This document shows, one piece after another, positions 56,833 to 64,000 of a stretch of 64,000 bases of DNA (the stretch's first letter is position 1; each line of letters begins with the position of its first letter). Both the position numbers and the translations under genes were made by a program. Source of the DNA: Methylobacterium phyllostachyos (GTDB lineage Bacteria; Pseudomonadota; Alphaproteobacteria; Rhizobiales; Beijerinckiaceae); the NCBI RefSeq assembly GCF_900103445.1, contig NZ_FNHS01000006.1, forward strand, positions 186,001-250,000. Direction: 5' to 3'. The notes beneath the pieces are model-generated. The model saw only the letters and a program-made list of their open reading frames with translations. It ran no database searches and was not told the origin of the DNA.

Positions 56833-58362
56833 ATGGCCGTCTCCCTCGACATCGCCGATCTGCGGGCCCGCAAGGCGCCGGCCACCGTCGACCTCGCCGC
56901 CGCGCAGAGCGACGGTCTGGGCTGCCACGCCGGCAAGGACGCGATGGTGGCGGCCGCGGAAGCCGCCGGCATGTCGGAGACCCTGGCGCAGCTGCGAGAG
57001 GATTATCCGCAGGGGCCGCACGACCAGCCGCAGAGCATGTGTCCGGCCTTCGGCTCGCTGCGCGTCGGCCTGCGGATGCGGCGCACCGCCACGATCCTCT
57101 CGGGCTCGGCCTGCTGCGTCTACGGGCTGACCTTCACGTCGCATTTCTACGGCGCCAAGCGCAGCGTCGGCTACGTGCCGTTTAATTCGGAGACCTTGGT
57201 CACCGGCAAGCTGTTCGAGGATATCCGCGAGGCGGTCCACGCCACCGCGAAGCCGGAAGATTACGACGCCGTCGTCGTGATCAACCTCTGCGTCCCGACC
57301 GCCTCCGGTGTGCCGCTGCGGCTGCTGCCGAAAGAGATCGATGGCGTCCGGGTGATCGGCATCGACGTGCCTGGCTTCGGCGTCCCGACCCATGCCGAGG
57401 CCAAGGATGTGCTGGCCGGCGCCATGCTGAAGGTCGCCCGCGCAGAGGCCGAGCAGGGCCCGGTGGCGGCACCCCGCGGCGGCCGCTCGGAGCGTCCGAG
57501 CGTGGCGCTTCTCGGCGAGGTCTTTCCGGCCGACCCGGTGGTGATCGGCGCGCTCCTGGAGCCGCTGGGGCTCGCCGCCGGACCGGTGGTGCCGACCCGC
57601 GAGTGGCGCGAACTCTACGCCGCCCTGGACTGCGCCGCCGTGGCGGCGATCCACCCGTTCTATACGGCCTCGATCCGTGAGTTCGAGGCGGCCGGCCGTC
57701 CGATCGTCGGCTCGGCGCCGGTGGGCGTCGACGGCACCGCCGACTGGCTCGACCGGATCGGCGAGGCCTGCGGCGTGCCCCGCGCCACCGTCGAGGCGGC
57801 CAAGAACCGGATCCTGCCCGGCATCCGTGGCGCGCTCGGCGCGATGCCGATCAAGGGCCGGATCACGCTCTCGGGCTACGAGGGCTCGGAATTGCTGGTG
57901 GCACGCCTCCTCGTCGAGAGCGGCGCCGAGGTGCCGTATGTCGGCACCGCCTGCCCGCGTACGCCCTGGTCGGAGGCTGACCGCGACTGGCTGGAGGCCC
58001 GTGGCACGCAGGTGCAATACCGGGCCTCCCTGGAAGACGACCTCTACGCCTTCGAGTCGCTGAAGCCCGACCTCGCCATCGGCACGACGCCGGTGGTGCA
58101 GCGCGCCAAGGAGCGCGGCACCCCGGCGCTCTACTTTACCAACCTGATCTCGGCGCGTCCGCTGATGGGCGCGGCCGGCGCCGGGTCGCTCGCCACGGTG
58201 ATCAACGCTGCGCTGGGCAACAAGGCGCGGTTCGACGCGATGCGCGACTTCTTCGAGGGCGTCGGCACCGGCCACGCCGCGGGCGTCTGGCAGGAAGTTC
58301 CGCAGAAGCGGCAGGGACCGAAGATCGAAGGCCCCAAGAAGCCGATCGGGGAGATGGCCTGA
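56833..58362 (+). CDS. bchY: Chlorophyllide reductase subunit BchY
   Basis: BchY and BchZ form the catalytic NifDK-like component that reduces the C7=C8 bond of chlorophyllide to give the bacteriochlorin ring. The 509-residue product begins [15 protein letters not shown] and shows cluster-region Cys in [24 protein letters not shown] and GSACCVYGL, plus [17 protein letters not shown] at 56833 replaces an upstream-extended frame. Its TGA overlaps the bchZ ATG (ATGATG). Confidence 0.96.
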   Translation: MAVSLDIADLRARKAPATVDLAAAQSDGLGCHAGKDAMVAAAEAAGMSETLAQLREDYPQGPHDQPQSMCPAFGSLRVGLRMRRTATILSGSACCVYGLTFTSHFYGAKRSVGYVPFNSETLVTGKLFEDIREAVHATAKPEDYDAVVVINLCVPTASGVPLRLLPKEIDGVRVIGIDVPGFGVPTHAEAKDVLAGAMLKVARAEAEQGPVAAPRGGRSERPSVALLGEVFPADPVVIGALLEPLGLAAGPVVPTREWRELYAALDCAAVAAIHPFYTASIREFEAAGRPIVGSAPVGVDGTADWLDRIGEACGVPRATVEAAKNRILPGIRGALGAMPIKGRITLSGYEGSELLVARLLVESGAEVPYVGTACPRTPWSEADRDWLEARGTQVQYRASLEDDLYAFESLKPDLAIGTTPVVQRAKERGTPALYFTNLISARPLMGAAGAGSLATVINAALGNKARFDAMRDFFEGVGTGHAAGVWQEVPQKRQGPKIEGPKKPIGEMA

Positions 58363-59828
58363 TGCTCATCTTCGATCACGACAGGGCCGGCGGATACTGG
58401 GGCGCGGTCTACGTCTTCACGGCGATCAAGGGCCTGCAGGTCGTCATCGACGGCCCCGTGGGCTGCGAGAACCTGCCGGTCACCTCGGTGCTGCACTACA
58501 CCGACGCTCTGCCGCCACACGAATTGCCGATCGTCGTCACGGGCTTGGCCGAGGAGGAACTCGGCCGGCACGGCACCGAAGGCGCCATGAAGCGCACCCA
58601 CGCCACCCTCGATCCGGGGCAGCCCAGCGTCGTGGTGACCGGTTCCATCGCCGAGATGATCGGCGGCGGCGTGACCCCCGAGGGCACCGGCCTCCAGCGC
58701 TTCCTGCCGCGCACCATCGACGAGGATCAGTGGCAGGCGGCCGACCGGGCCATGCGCTGGCTCTGGCAGGAATACGGGGCGAAAAAATTCGCCAAGAAGG
58801 GCATCCCGGCCCGGCCTGAGAAGAAGCCCGGCGAGAAGCCGCGGGTGAACCTGATCGGCCCGGCCTACGGCACCTTCAACATGCCCTCCGACCTCGCCGA
58901 GATCCGTCGGCTGGTGGAAGGGATCGGCGCCGAGGTGAACCTGACCTTCCCGCTCGGCGCGCACCTCGCCGACGTGCCGAAGCTCGTCAACGCCAACGCC
59001 AATATCTGCCTCTACCGGGAATTCGGCCGGCTCCTCTGCGAAGATCTGGAGCGGCCCTATCTGCAGGCGCCGATCGGGATTCTCTCGACCACCAAGTTTC
59101 TGCGCTCGCTCGGCGCAATCCTCGGCCTCGACCCGGAGCCGTTCATCGAGCGGGAGCGCCACACCACGATCAAGCCGGTCTGGGATCTCTGGCGCTCGGT
59201 GACGCAGGATTTCTTCGGGACCGCGAGCTTCGGCATCGTCGCGACCGAAACCTATGCCCGCGGCGTGCGCCACTTCCTCGAAGACGAGATGGGCCTGCCC
59301 TGCCATTTCACCTTCGGGCGCTCGGCCGGCCTCAAGCCCGACAACGCGGCCGTGCGGGCGGCCATCGCCGCGAAGCCACCGCTAGTGCTGTTCGGCTCGT
59401 TCAACGAGCGGATGTACCTCGCCGAATGCGGCGCCCGGGCGACCTACGTGCCGGCCTCGTTCCCCGGCGCGATCATCCGACGGCACACCGGCACGCCGTT
59501 CATGGGCTACGCGGGCGCGACCTACCTCGTCCAGGAGGTTTGCAACGCCCTGTTCGACACCCTCTTCCACATCCTGCCGCTCGCCCGCGACATGGACAAG
59601 GTCGAGGCGACCCCGGCGCGGCGCCACGCCGAGCTACCCTGGGACGAGGCTGCGCGTCAGGCGCTCGACGCCCTGGTCGAGGCGCAGCCGGTCCTCGCGC
59701 GCATCTCCGCCGCCAAACGCCTGCGCGACGCCGCTGAGCGCGCCGCCCGCGACACCGAATCCGACGCCGTGGCGCCCGCCCATGTGGCGCGCGCTCGGGC
59801 CGACTTCGCCGGGGGGATCCCCGCGTGA
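58362..59828 (+). CDS. bchZ: Chlorophyllide reductase subunit BchZ
   Basis: BchZ is the NifK-like partner of BchY. The 488 residues include the N-terminal [20 protein letters not shown], the Cys in [32 protein letters not shown] and [13 protein letters not shown], and a C-terminal helical domain ([20 protein letters not shown]) of the kind shared with BchB. It starts within the bchY stop. pufQ follows after a 35-base gap, so bch and puf genes may be read together, as in other phototrophs. Confidence 0.96.
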   Translation: MLIFDHDRAGGYWGAVYVFTAIKGLQVVIDGPVGCENLPVTSVLHYTDALPPHELPIVVTGLAEEELGRHGTEGAMKRTHATLDPGQPSVVVTGSIAEMIGGGVTPEGTGLQRFLPRTIDEDQWQAADRAMRWLWQEYGAKKFAKKGIPARPEKKPGEKPRVNLIGPAYGTFNMPSDLAEIRRLVEGIGAEVNLTFPLGAHLADVPKLVNANANICLYREFGRLLCEDLERPYLQAPIGILSTTKFLRSLGAILGLDPEPFIERERHTTIKPVWDLWRSVTQDFFGTASFGIVATETYARGVRHFLEDEMGLPCHFTFGRSAGLKPDNAAVRAAIAAKPPLVLFGSFNERMYLAECGARATYVPASFPGAIIRRHTGTPFMGYAGATYLVQEVCNALFDTLFHILPLARDMDKVEATPARRHAELPWDEAARQALDALVEAQPVLARISAAKRLRDAAERAARDTESDAVAPAHVARARADFAGGIPA

Positions 59829-59863
59829 CCCTGCCTTTCCCAATCCCCAGAGGAGACCTGACG

Positions 59864-60085
59864 ATGCGCACGATGGTCCCGACCGCACGCCAGCACCAGG
59901 AAGAGATCCAGTTCCGCCTGATCCTGGCAGCTACCTACCCGTTCTTCCTCGCCGCCGCGACGCTGAACCGGTTCCGGCCCGCCCGCGAGGTCGCCCGCGC
60001 GGGGCTGGCGCCGACGCGCCGGTCCGTCTTCGGCGAGGCCCGCGCCATGGCGGTTCAGGCAATTCCCTTCGCCTTCATGGGCTGA
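59864..60085 (+). CDS. pufQ: PufQ, bacteriochlorophyll synthesis factor
   Basis: This 73-residue protein has one hydrophobic segment (FRLILAATYPFFLAAATLNRF) and ends RSVFGEARAMAVQAIPFAFMG, the C-terminal signature of PufQ. In Rhodobacter PufQ stimulates bacteriochlorophyll formation and is thought to carry intermediates. The ATG at 59864 has GAGGAG about 10 bases upstream; the in-frame ATG at 59825 overlaps bchZ. A 125-base gap separates it from pufB. Confidence 0.85.
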   Translation: MRTMVPTARQHQEEIQFRLILAATYPFFLAAATLNRFRPAREVARAGLAPTRRSVFGEARAMAVQAIPFAFMG

Positions 60086-60210
60086 ATGCCCTGATCGAGA
60101 TGCTTCCGTCCGGTGACGCGGGGGAAGTCGAGCCGGGGGCGCCGCGAGGTCCCACGGCTGAACCCGTCGCGCTTCGCCAGGAGCGCGGCCAACACACGGA
60201 GGTCTGAACG

Positions 60211-60447
60211 ATGGCGAGTGGACCCGTCACACAAGAAAGACCGAGCAGCCTGTCCGGGCTGACGGAACCGGAAGCCAAGGAGTTCCACGCGATCTTCCTG
60301 ACGAGCTTCCTCATCTTCACGGCGATCGCCGTGGTCGCCCACATCCTCGTCTGGCTGTGGCGCCCGTGGCTCCCTGGACCGCAGGGCTACGCCTCCCTCG
60401 AGGGCGTCCGCGATGCGGCCCACGCCCTCGTCACGATGATCGGCTGA
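60211..60447 (+). CDS. pufB: Light-harvesting 1 beta subunit PufB
   Basis: The 78-residue polypeptide carries the LH1 beta hallmark [24 protein letters not shown], the bacteriochlorophyll-ligand His in [14 protein letters not shown], and a single membrane helix. It is longer than many beta chains because of a C-terminal extension ([23 protein letters not shown]). It forms the antenna ring around the reaction centre with PufA, whose gene begins 10 bases downstream. Confidence 0.95.
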   Translation: MASGPVTQERPSSLSGLTEPEAKEFHAIFLTSFLIFTAIAVVAHILVWLWRPWLPGPQGYASLEGVRDAAHALVTMIG

Positions 60448-60457
60448 GGAGGCTCGA

Positions 60458-60649
60458 ATGCACAAGGTTTGGTTGCTGTTCGATCCGCGGCGCACGCTGG
60501 TGGCCCTGTTCACCTTCCTCTTCATCCTGGCGCTGCTGATCCACTTCATCCTGCTCTCGACCGACCGGTTCAACTGGCTGGACGGCCCAAGGAACAACAA
60601 GGCGGCCGAGAACACCATCACGCTCGCCCTGCCGCAGATGCCGGCCTGA
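60458..60649 (+). CDS. pufA: Light-harvesting 1 alpha subunit PufA
   Basis: The 63-residue chain shows the alpha-subunit pattern [20 protein letters not shown], a single membrane helix and the ligand His in [20 protein letters not shown]. It pairs with PufB to bind bacteriochlorophyll in the LH1 ring. A strong hairpin lies 12 bases after its stop and probably separates antenna from reaction-centre message levels. Confidence 0.96.
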   Translation: MHKVWLLFDPRRTLVALFTFLFILALLIHFILLSTDRFNWLDGPRNNKAAENTITLALPQMPA

Positions 60650-60660
60650 TCACCGGCCCG

Positions 60661-60686
60661 GACCGCGGCGCGCGAGGGCCGCGGTC
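60661..60686 (+). promoter_or_regulatory. pufA-pufL intercistronic stem-loop
   Basis: GACCGCGGC and GCCGCGGTC pair in a perfect 9-base-pair, very GC-rich stem with an 8-base loop. In Rhodobacter, a hairpin at this position stabilises the upstream pufBA message and gives an excess of antenna over reaction-centre subunits. The same role is inferred here. Confidence 0.75.
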
Positions 60687-60730
60687 ACCTCTTCCCTCCC
60701 GTTCTCCGGCCTGACTGAGGAGCAGCCGCC

Positions 60731-61555
60731 ATGGCGATGCTGAGCTTCGAGCGTAAATACAGGGTCCGCGGCGGCACTCTGCTCGGCGGCGACCTGTTCG
60801 ACTTCTGGGTCGGGCCGTTCTTCGTCGGCTTCTTCGGCGTCGTCGGGATGTTCTTCACGGTGCTGGGCACCGCGCTCGTCATCTATGGCGCGGCGATCGG
60901 GCCGACCTGGAACGTCTGGCAGATCAATATCGCGCCGCCGGACATCAGCTACGGGCTGAGGCTCGCGCCTCTGAAGGAGGGCGGTCTCTGGCAGATCATC
61001 ACCATGTGCGCGCTCGGCTCGTTCGTCTCGTGGATGTTGCGCGAGGTCGAGATCTGCCGGAAGCTCGGCATCGGCTACCATGTGCCCGCGGCGTTCGGCA
61101 TGGCGATCTTCGCCTACTTCACGCTGGAGGTGATCCGACCGTTCCTGATGGGCGCCTGGGGCTACGGCTTCCCGTACGGCATCCTCAGCCACCTCGATTG
61201 GGTGTCCAACACCGGATACCAGTATCTCCACTTCCACTATAATCCGGCGCATATGCTCGCCGTGACGTTCTTCTTCACGACCACGCTCGCGCTGGCGATG
61301 CACGGCGGCCTGATTCTCTCGGCGACCAATCCGCGGAAGGGCCAGACCGTGAAGACGCCCGAGCACGAGGACACGTTCTTCCGCGACACGATCGGCTACT
61401 CGATCGGCACGCTGGGCGTGCATCGCCTCGGCCTGTTCCTGGCCCTGTCGGCGGGGTTCTGGAGCGCGGTCTGCATCGTGATCAGCGGGCCGTTCTGGAC
61501 GCAGGGCTGGCCGCAATGGTGGGGCTGGTGGCTGAACCTCCCGGTCTGGCGATGA
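60731..61555 (+). CDS. pufL: Photosynthetic reaction centre L subunit PufL
   Basis: PufL is one of the two membrane subunits that bind the special pair, accessory bacteriochlorophylls, bacteriopheophytins and quinone A/B system. The 274 residues begin [34 protein letters not shown], and contain five helices with [35 protein letters not shown] supplying the His ligands. Length agrees with the family. ATG at 60731 has GAGG upstream. pufM starts 80 bases after the stop, a wider gap than in Rhodobacter. Confidence 0.97.
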   Translation: MAMLSFERKYRVRGGTLLGGDLFDFWVGPFFVGFFGVVGMFFTVLGTALVIYGAAIGPTWNVWQINIAPPDISYGLRLAPLKEGGLWQIITMCALGSFVSWMLREVEICRKLGIGYHVPAAFGMAIFAYFTLEVIRPFLMGAWGYGFPYGILSHLDWVSNTGYQYLHFHYNPAHMLAVTFFFTTTLALAMHGGLILSATNPRKGQTVKTPEHEDTFFRDTIGYSIGTLGVHRLGLFLALSAGFWSAVCIVISGPFWTQGWPQWWGWWLNLPVWR

Positions 61556-61635
61556 CCGGCGGAACGCCGCCACGACAACAGCAGTAACGCGGACCGCCGC
61601 CGCCACATGCGCGGCACTCCGGGGGAGGGCAGGCC

Positions 61636-62616
61636 ATGGCCTATTACCAGAACATCTTCACGCAAGTTCAGGTGCGCCCGCTGAAGCCCGAGCACGGCGT
61701 GCCGGTGGCGGTCGACGACCGGGTCGGCAAGCCGTTCAACAGCTACCTGTTCGGGCTCATCGGCAACAGCCAGGTCGGCCCGATCTACATCGGCTACATC
61801 GCGGCTCTGTCGATCATCTGCGGGCTGATCGCCTTCGAGATCATCGGCCTCAACATGTGGGCCTCGGTGAACTGGGATCCCGTCCAGTTCGTGCGGCAAT
61901 TGCCCTGGCTCGCGCTGGAACCGCCGCTGCCCAAGTACGGTCTCCGCGTGCTGCCGCCGCTCAACGAGGGCGGCTGGTGGCTGATCGCCGGCTTCTTCCT
62001 CACCGCGTCGATCCTGCTCTGGTGGGTCCATCTCTACCGGCGGGCGAAGGCCCTCGGTCTCGGCACCCATGTGCCGTGGGCCTTCGCGTCGGCGATCTGG
62101 CTCTACCTCGTCCTCGGCTTCATCCGGCCGCTGCTGATGGGCTCGTGGTCGGAGGCCGTGCCTTTCGGGATCTTCCCGCACCTCGATTGGACCGCGGCGT
62201 TCTCGCTCCGATACGGCAACCTGTTCTACAACCCGTTCCACATGCTCTCGATCACGTTCCTCTACGGATCGACGCTGCTGTTCGCGATGCACGGGGGCAC
62301 GATCCTGGCCTGCTCGCGCTACGGCGCCGAGCGCGAGATCGATCAGATCGTCGACCGCGGCACCGCCACAGAGCGCGCCGCCCTGTTCTGGCGCTGGACC
62401 ATGGGCTTCAACGCCACGATGGAGTCGATCCATCGCTGGGCGTGGTGGTTCGCGGTGCTGACCACGCTCACCGGCGGCATTGGCATCCTGCTCACCGGCA
62501 CCGTGGTCGACAACTGGTACCTCTGGGCCGTCAAGCACCACGTCGCCCCCAATTATCCGCAGGTCTACGGCCCGATCGTGGATCCCGCCCATCTCGCACC
62601 CGGCCCGAGGCCGTGA
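61636..62616 (+). CDS. pufM: Photosynthetic reaction centre M subunit PufM
   Basis: PufM is the L homologue that completes the reaction-centre core. The 326 residues start [17 protein letters not shown] and contain the special-pair region [27 protein letters not shown], with His, and [23 protein letters not shown] around the iron and quinone site. An extended C-terminus after [11 protein letters not shown] is normal for species with PufC. pufC starts 10 bases downstream with a GAGGAGG-like site. Confidence 0.97.
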   Translation: MAYYQNIFTQVQVRPLKPEHGVPVAVDDRVGKPFNSYLFGLIGNSQVGPIYIGYIAALSIICGLIAFEIIGLNMWASVNWDPVQFVRQLPWLALEPPLPKYGLRVLPPLNEGGWWLIAGFFLTASILLWWVHLYRRAKALGLGTHVPWAFASAIWLYLVLGFIRPLLMGSWSEAVPFGIFPHLDWTAAFSLRYGNLFYNPFHMLSITFLYGSTLLFAMHGGTILACSRYGAEREIDQIVDRGTATERAALFWRWTMGFNATMESIHRWAWWFAVLTTLTGGIGILLTGTVVDNWYLWAVKHHVAPNYPQVYGPIVDPAHLAPGPRP

Positions 62617-62626
62617 GGAGGCCGTC

Positions 62627-63739
62627 ATGAAGACAGTTCTGGCGGTCGTCGGCGGTGCGCTGGCGCTGTTCCTCACCATCGCGATGTTCGGCGGTGCGGG
62701 CTGGACCCATCCGCCGATGGCGGTCAAGCAGACCGGCTTCCGCGGTACCGCGATGGATCTGATTCGGACCCGGGCCGGCAACGAGGCGCTGGCCGAGGCC
62801 AACCGGGCGCCGGCCCCGGCCGATCCCGCCGAACCGGGCGGCGAGAAGGCTTCGGCCGTCTACGAGAACGTGCAGGTGCTGGGCGATCTCTCGGCCGAGC
62901 AGTTCAACCGGATCATGGTGTCGATCACCGAATGGGTGGCACCGCAGCAGGGCTGCACCTACTGCCACAGCACCGAGAACATGGCCTCCGACGAGCTTTA
63001 CCAGAAGCGCGTCGCCCGCCGCATGTTCCAGATGACCCAGTACATCAACTCGTCCTGGAAGGAGAACCACGTCCACGAGGCGGGCGTGACCTGCTACACC
63101 TGTCACCGGGGCAATCCGGTGCCCGCAAATATCTGGTTCGACCATCCGATCCAGGGCGCCGGGCGGTTCATCCCGCGCAACAACAGCCAGAACCTCGCCT
63201 CGCCACAAGTCGGCAACACCTCGCTGCCCTACGACGTCTACCAGGCCTTCTATCAGCACAAGGAGACATCGGAGGACGCGATCCGGGTCAACGCCACCAC
63301 GGCGCTGCCGGAATCCAAGGGCAAGCCGATCCAGGACGCCGAGAAGACCTTCGGCCTCATGATCAGCATGTCGCAGTCGCTCGGCGTGAACTGCACCTTC
63401 TGCCACAACACCCGCTCGGTGGCGCAGTGGGATACGAGCACGCCCAATCGCGTCCATGCCTGGTACGGCATCCGCATGGTCCGGGACCTCAACCAGGACT
63501 ACATGACGCCGCTCACCTCGACCTTCCCGCGCAACCGGCTCGGTGCGCTTGGGGACGCGCCGAAGATCTATTGCGCGACTTGCCACAACGGCGCCAACAA
63601 GCCGCTGAACGGCGCGAAGGTGATCGAGCCCTATCCCGAGCTGGCACATCCGACGATCGCGGTGAACCTGCCGAACGGCGAGGCCAAGGATCCGATCCCC
63701 GGGACGCAGACGCCACCACCCGTCCCGACGAAGCCTTGA
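62627..63739 (+). CDS. pufC: Reaction-centre tetrahaem cytochrome c subunit PufC
   Basis: PufC sits on the periplasmic face of the reaction centre and re-reduces the special pair. The 370 residues have an N-terminal membrane segment (TVLAVVGGALALFLTIAMFGGAGW) and four CxxCH haem motifs: CTYCH, CYTCH, CTFCH and CATCH near residues 110, 156, 256 and 316. There is no lipobox Cys after the anchor, so it is probably held by an uncleaved helix instead of lipid. It closes the puf operon before a strong hairpin. Confidence 0.96.
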   Translation: MKTVLAVVGGALALFLTIAMFGGAGWTHPPMAVKQTGFRGTAMDLIRTRAGNEALAEANRAPAPADPAEPGGEKASAVYENVQVLGDLSAEQFNRIMVSITEWVAPQQGCTYCHSTENMASDELYQKRVARRMFQMTQYINSSWKENHVHEAGVTCYTCHRGNPVPANIWFDHPIQGAGRFIPRNNSQNLASPQVGNTSLPYDVYQAFYQHKETSEDAIRVNATTALPESKGKPIQDAEKTFGLMISMSQSLGVNCTFCHNTRSVAQWDTSTPNRVHAWYGIRMVRDLNQDYMTPLTSTFPRNRLGALGDAPKIYCATCHNGANKPLNGAKVIEPYPELAHPTIAVNLPNGEAKDPIPGTQTPPPVPTKP

Positions 63740-63747
63740 TCTGAGCA

Positions 63748-63772
63748 GCGGCGGAGCCACCAGCTCCGCCGC
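63748..63772 (+). terminator. Terminator-like hairpin after pufC
   Basis: GCGGCGGAGC and GCTCCGCCGC form a perfect 10-base-pair stem with a 5-base loop, 8 bases after the pufC stop. It lacks a T-run, but its strength and position suit the end of the puf message. Confidence 0.65.
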
Positions 63773-63846
63773 CTGCAAGCCACAGGGAACCTCCATCGGG
63801 TAGAGGCGTCGATAGCGACGGTTAAGCTCTGCCTGAGGAGGCGCCC

Positions 63847-63990
63847 GTGACGATCACTATCTCCAACCTCCAGCCGCTGATCGCGATCCTGGCCGGGATC
63901 CTGATCCTGGTGATGCCGCGGCTCCTCAACTACATCGTGGCGATCTACCTGATCGTCATCGGCGTAATCGGTCTCGGAATCATACACTGA
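63847..63990 (+). CDS. DUF3096-family small membrane protein
   Basis: GTG at 63847, with GAGGAGG 8 bases upstream, opens a 47-residue frame ending in TGA at 63988-63990. The product has two short hydrophobic segments around the central MPRLLNYIVAIYLI, with LQPLIAILAGILIL before it, which is the DUF3096 pattern. Function is unknown. The start is 107 bases after pufC, beyond the terminator-like hairpin, so it is probably transcribed on its own. Confidence 0.8.
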   Translation: MTITISNLQPLIAILAGILILVMPRLLNYIVAIYLIVIGVIGLGIIH

Positions 63991-64000
63991 GCTGCGGCGC

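Overview
The window is high-GC DNA from an alphaproteobacterium that performs aerobic anoxygenic photosynthesis. The combination of a puf operon with pufQ and pufC, a spirilloxanthin-type crt set, CrtJ/PpsR-type operators and a urease operon with fused gamma-beta subunits points to Methylobacterium or a close relative. That genus call is inference from gene content. No plasmid or phage genes, insertion sequences or CRISPR array were seen.

Region 1 (1-27.5 kb) is mostly housekeeping and accessory metabolism: an HD-GYP protein, a divergent LpxC, a Crp-type regulator followed by a polyamine-type ABC transporter that has no binding protein, the urease operon ureAB-ureC-ureE-ureF-ureG with a frameshifted DUF29 gene inside it, a LysR regulator next to GNAT and isochorismatase-type genes, an RND efflux pair, Ohr, adenine deaminase, IlvD, two SGNH-fold proteins and a GDP-fucose synthase. 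A decayed CaiB/BaiF CoA-transferase lies at about 20.0-20.3 kb.

Region 2 (27.7-31.4 kb) is the first photosynthesis block: crtI, crtB, a 50-residue membrane protein and hemC on the opposite strand. Region 3 (31.6-38.6 kb) holds a metallophosphoesterase, small envelope proteins, propionyl-CoA carboxylase beta subunit, tRNA-Val(CAC), a selenoprotein-W-like protein with Cys in place of Sec, and an HWE sensor kinase.

Region 4 (38.7-50.1 kb, minus strand) is the most unusual part. Eight genes with overlapping start and stop codons encode two related glycosyltransferases (one fused to a polysaccharide deacetylase), a GT4 glycosyltransferase, a fused double ATPase, a Rossmann methyltransferase-like protein, a family-5 binding protein and two permeases. 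The set looks like a Yej/Dpp-type importer built into a glycan-modifying operon. It lies directly downstream of crtDC on the same strand, between the two photosynthesis blocks.

Region 5 (50.2-64 kb) is the main photosynthesis gene cluster: crtC and crtD on the minus strand; crtE, crtF, bchC, bchX, bchY, bchZ, pufQ, pufB, pufA, pufL, pufM and pufC on the plus strand; then a small DUF3096 protein. Together these make geranylgeranyl diphosphate and spirilloxanthin-series carotenoids, reduce chlorophyllide to the bacteriochlorin level, and build the LH1-reaction centre with its tetrahaem cytochrome. TGT-N12-ACA operators sit at crtI, between crtD and crtE, and upstream of bchC. This indicates coordinated oxygen/light repression by a CrtJ/PpsR homologue that is encoded outside the window.
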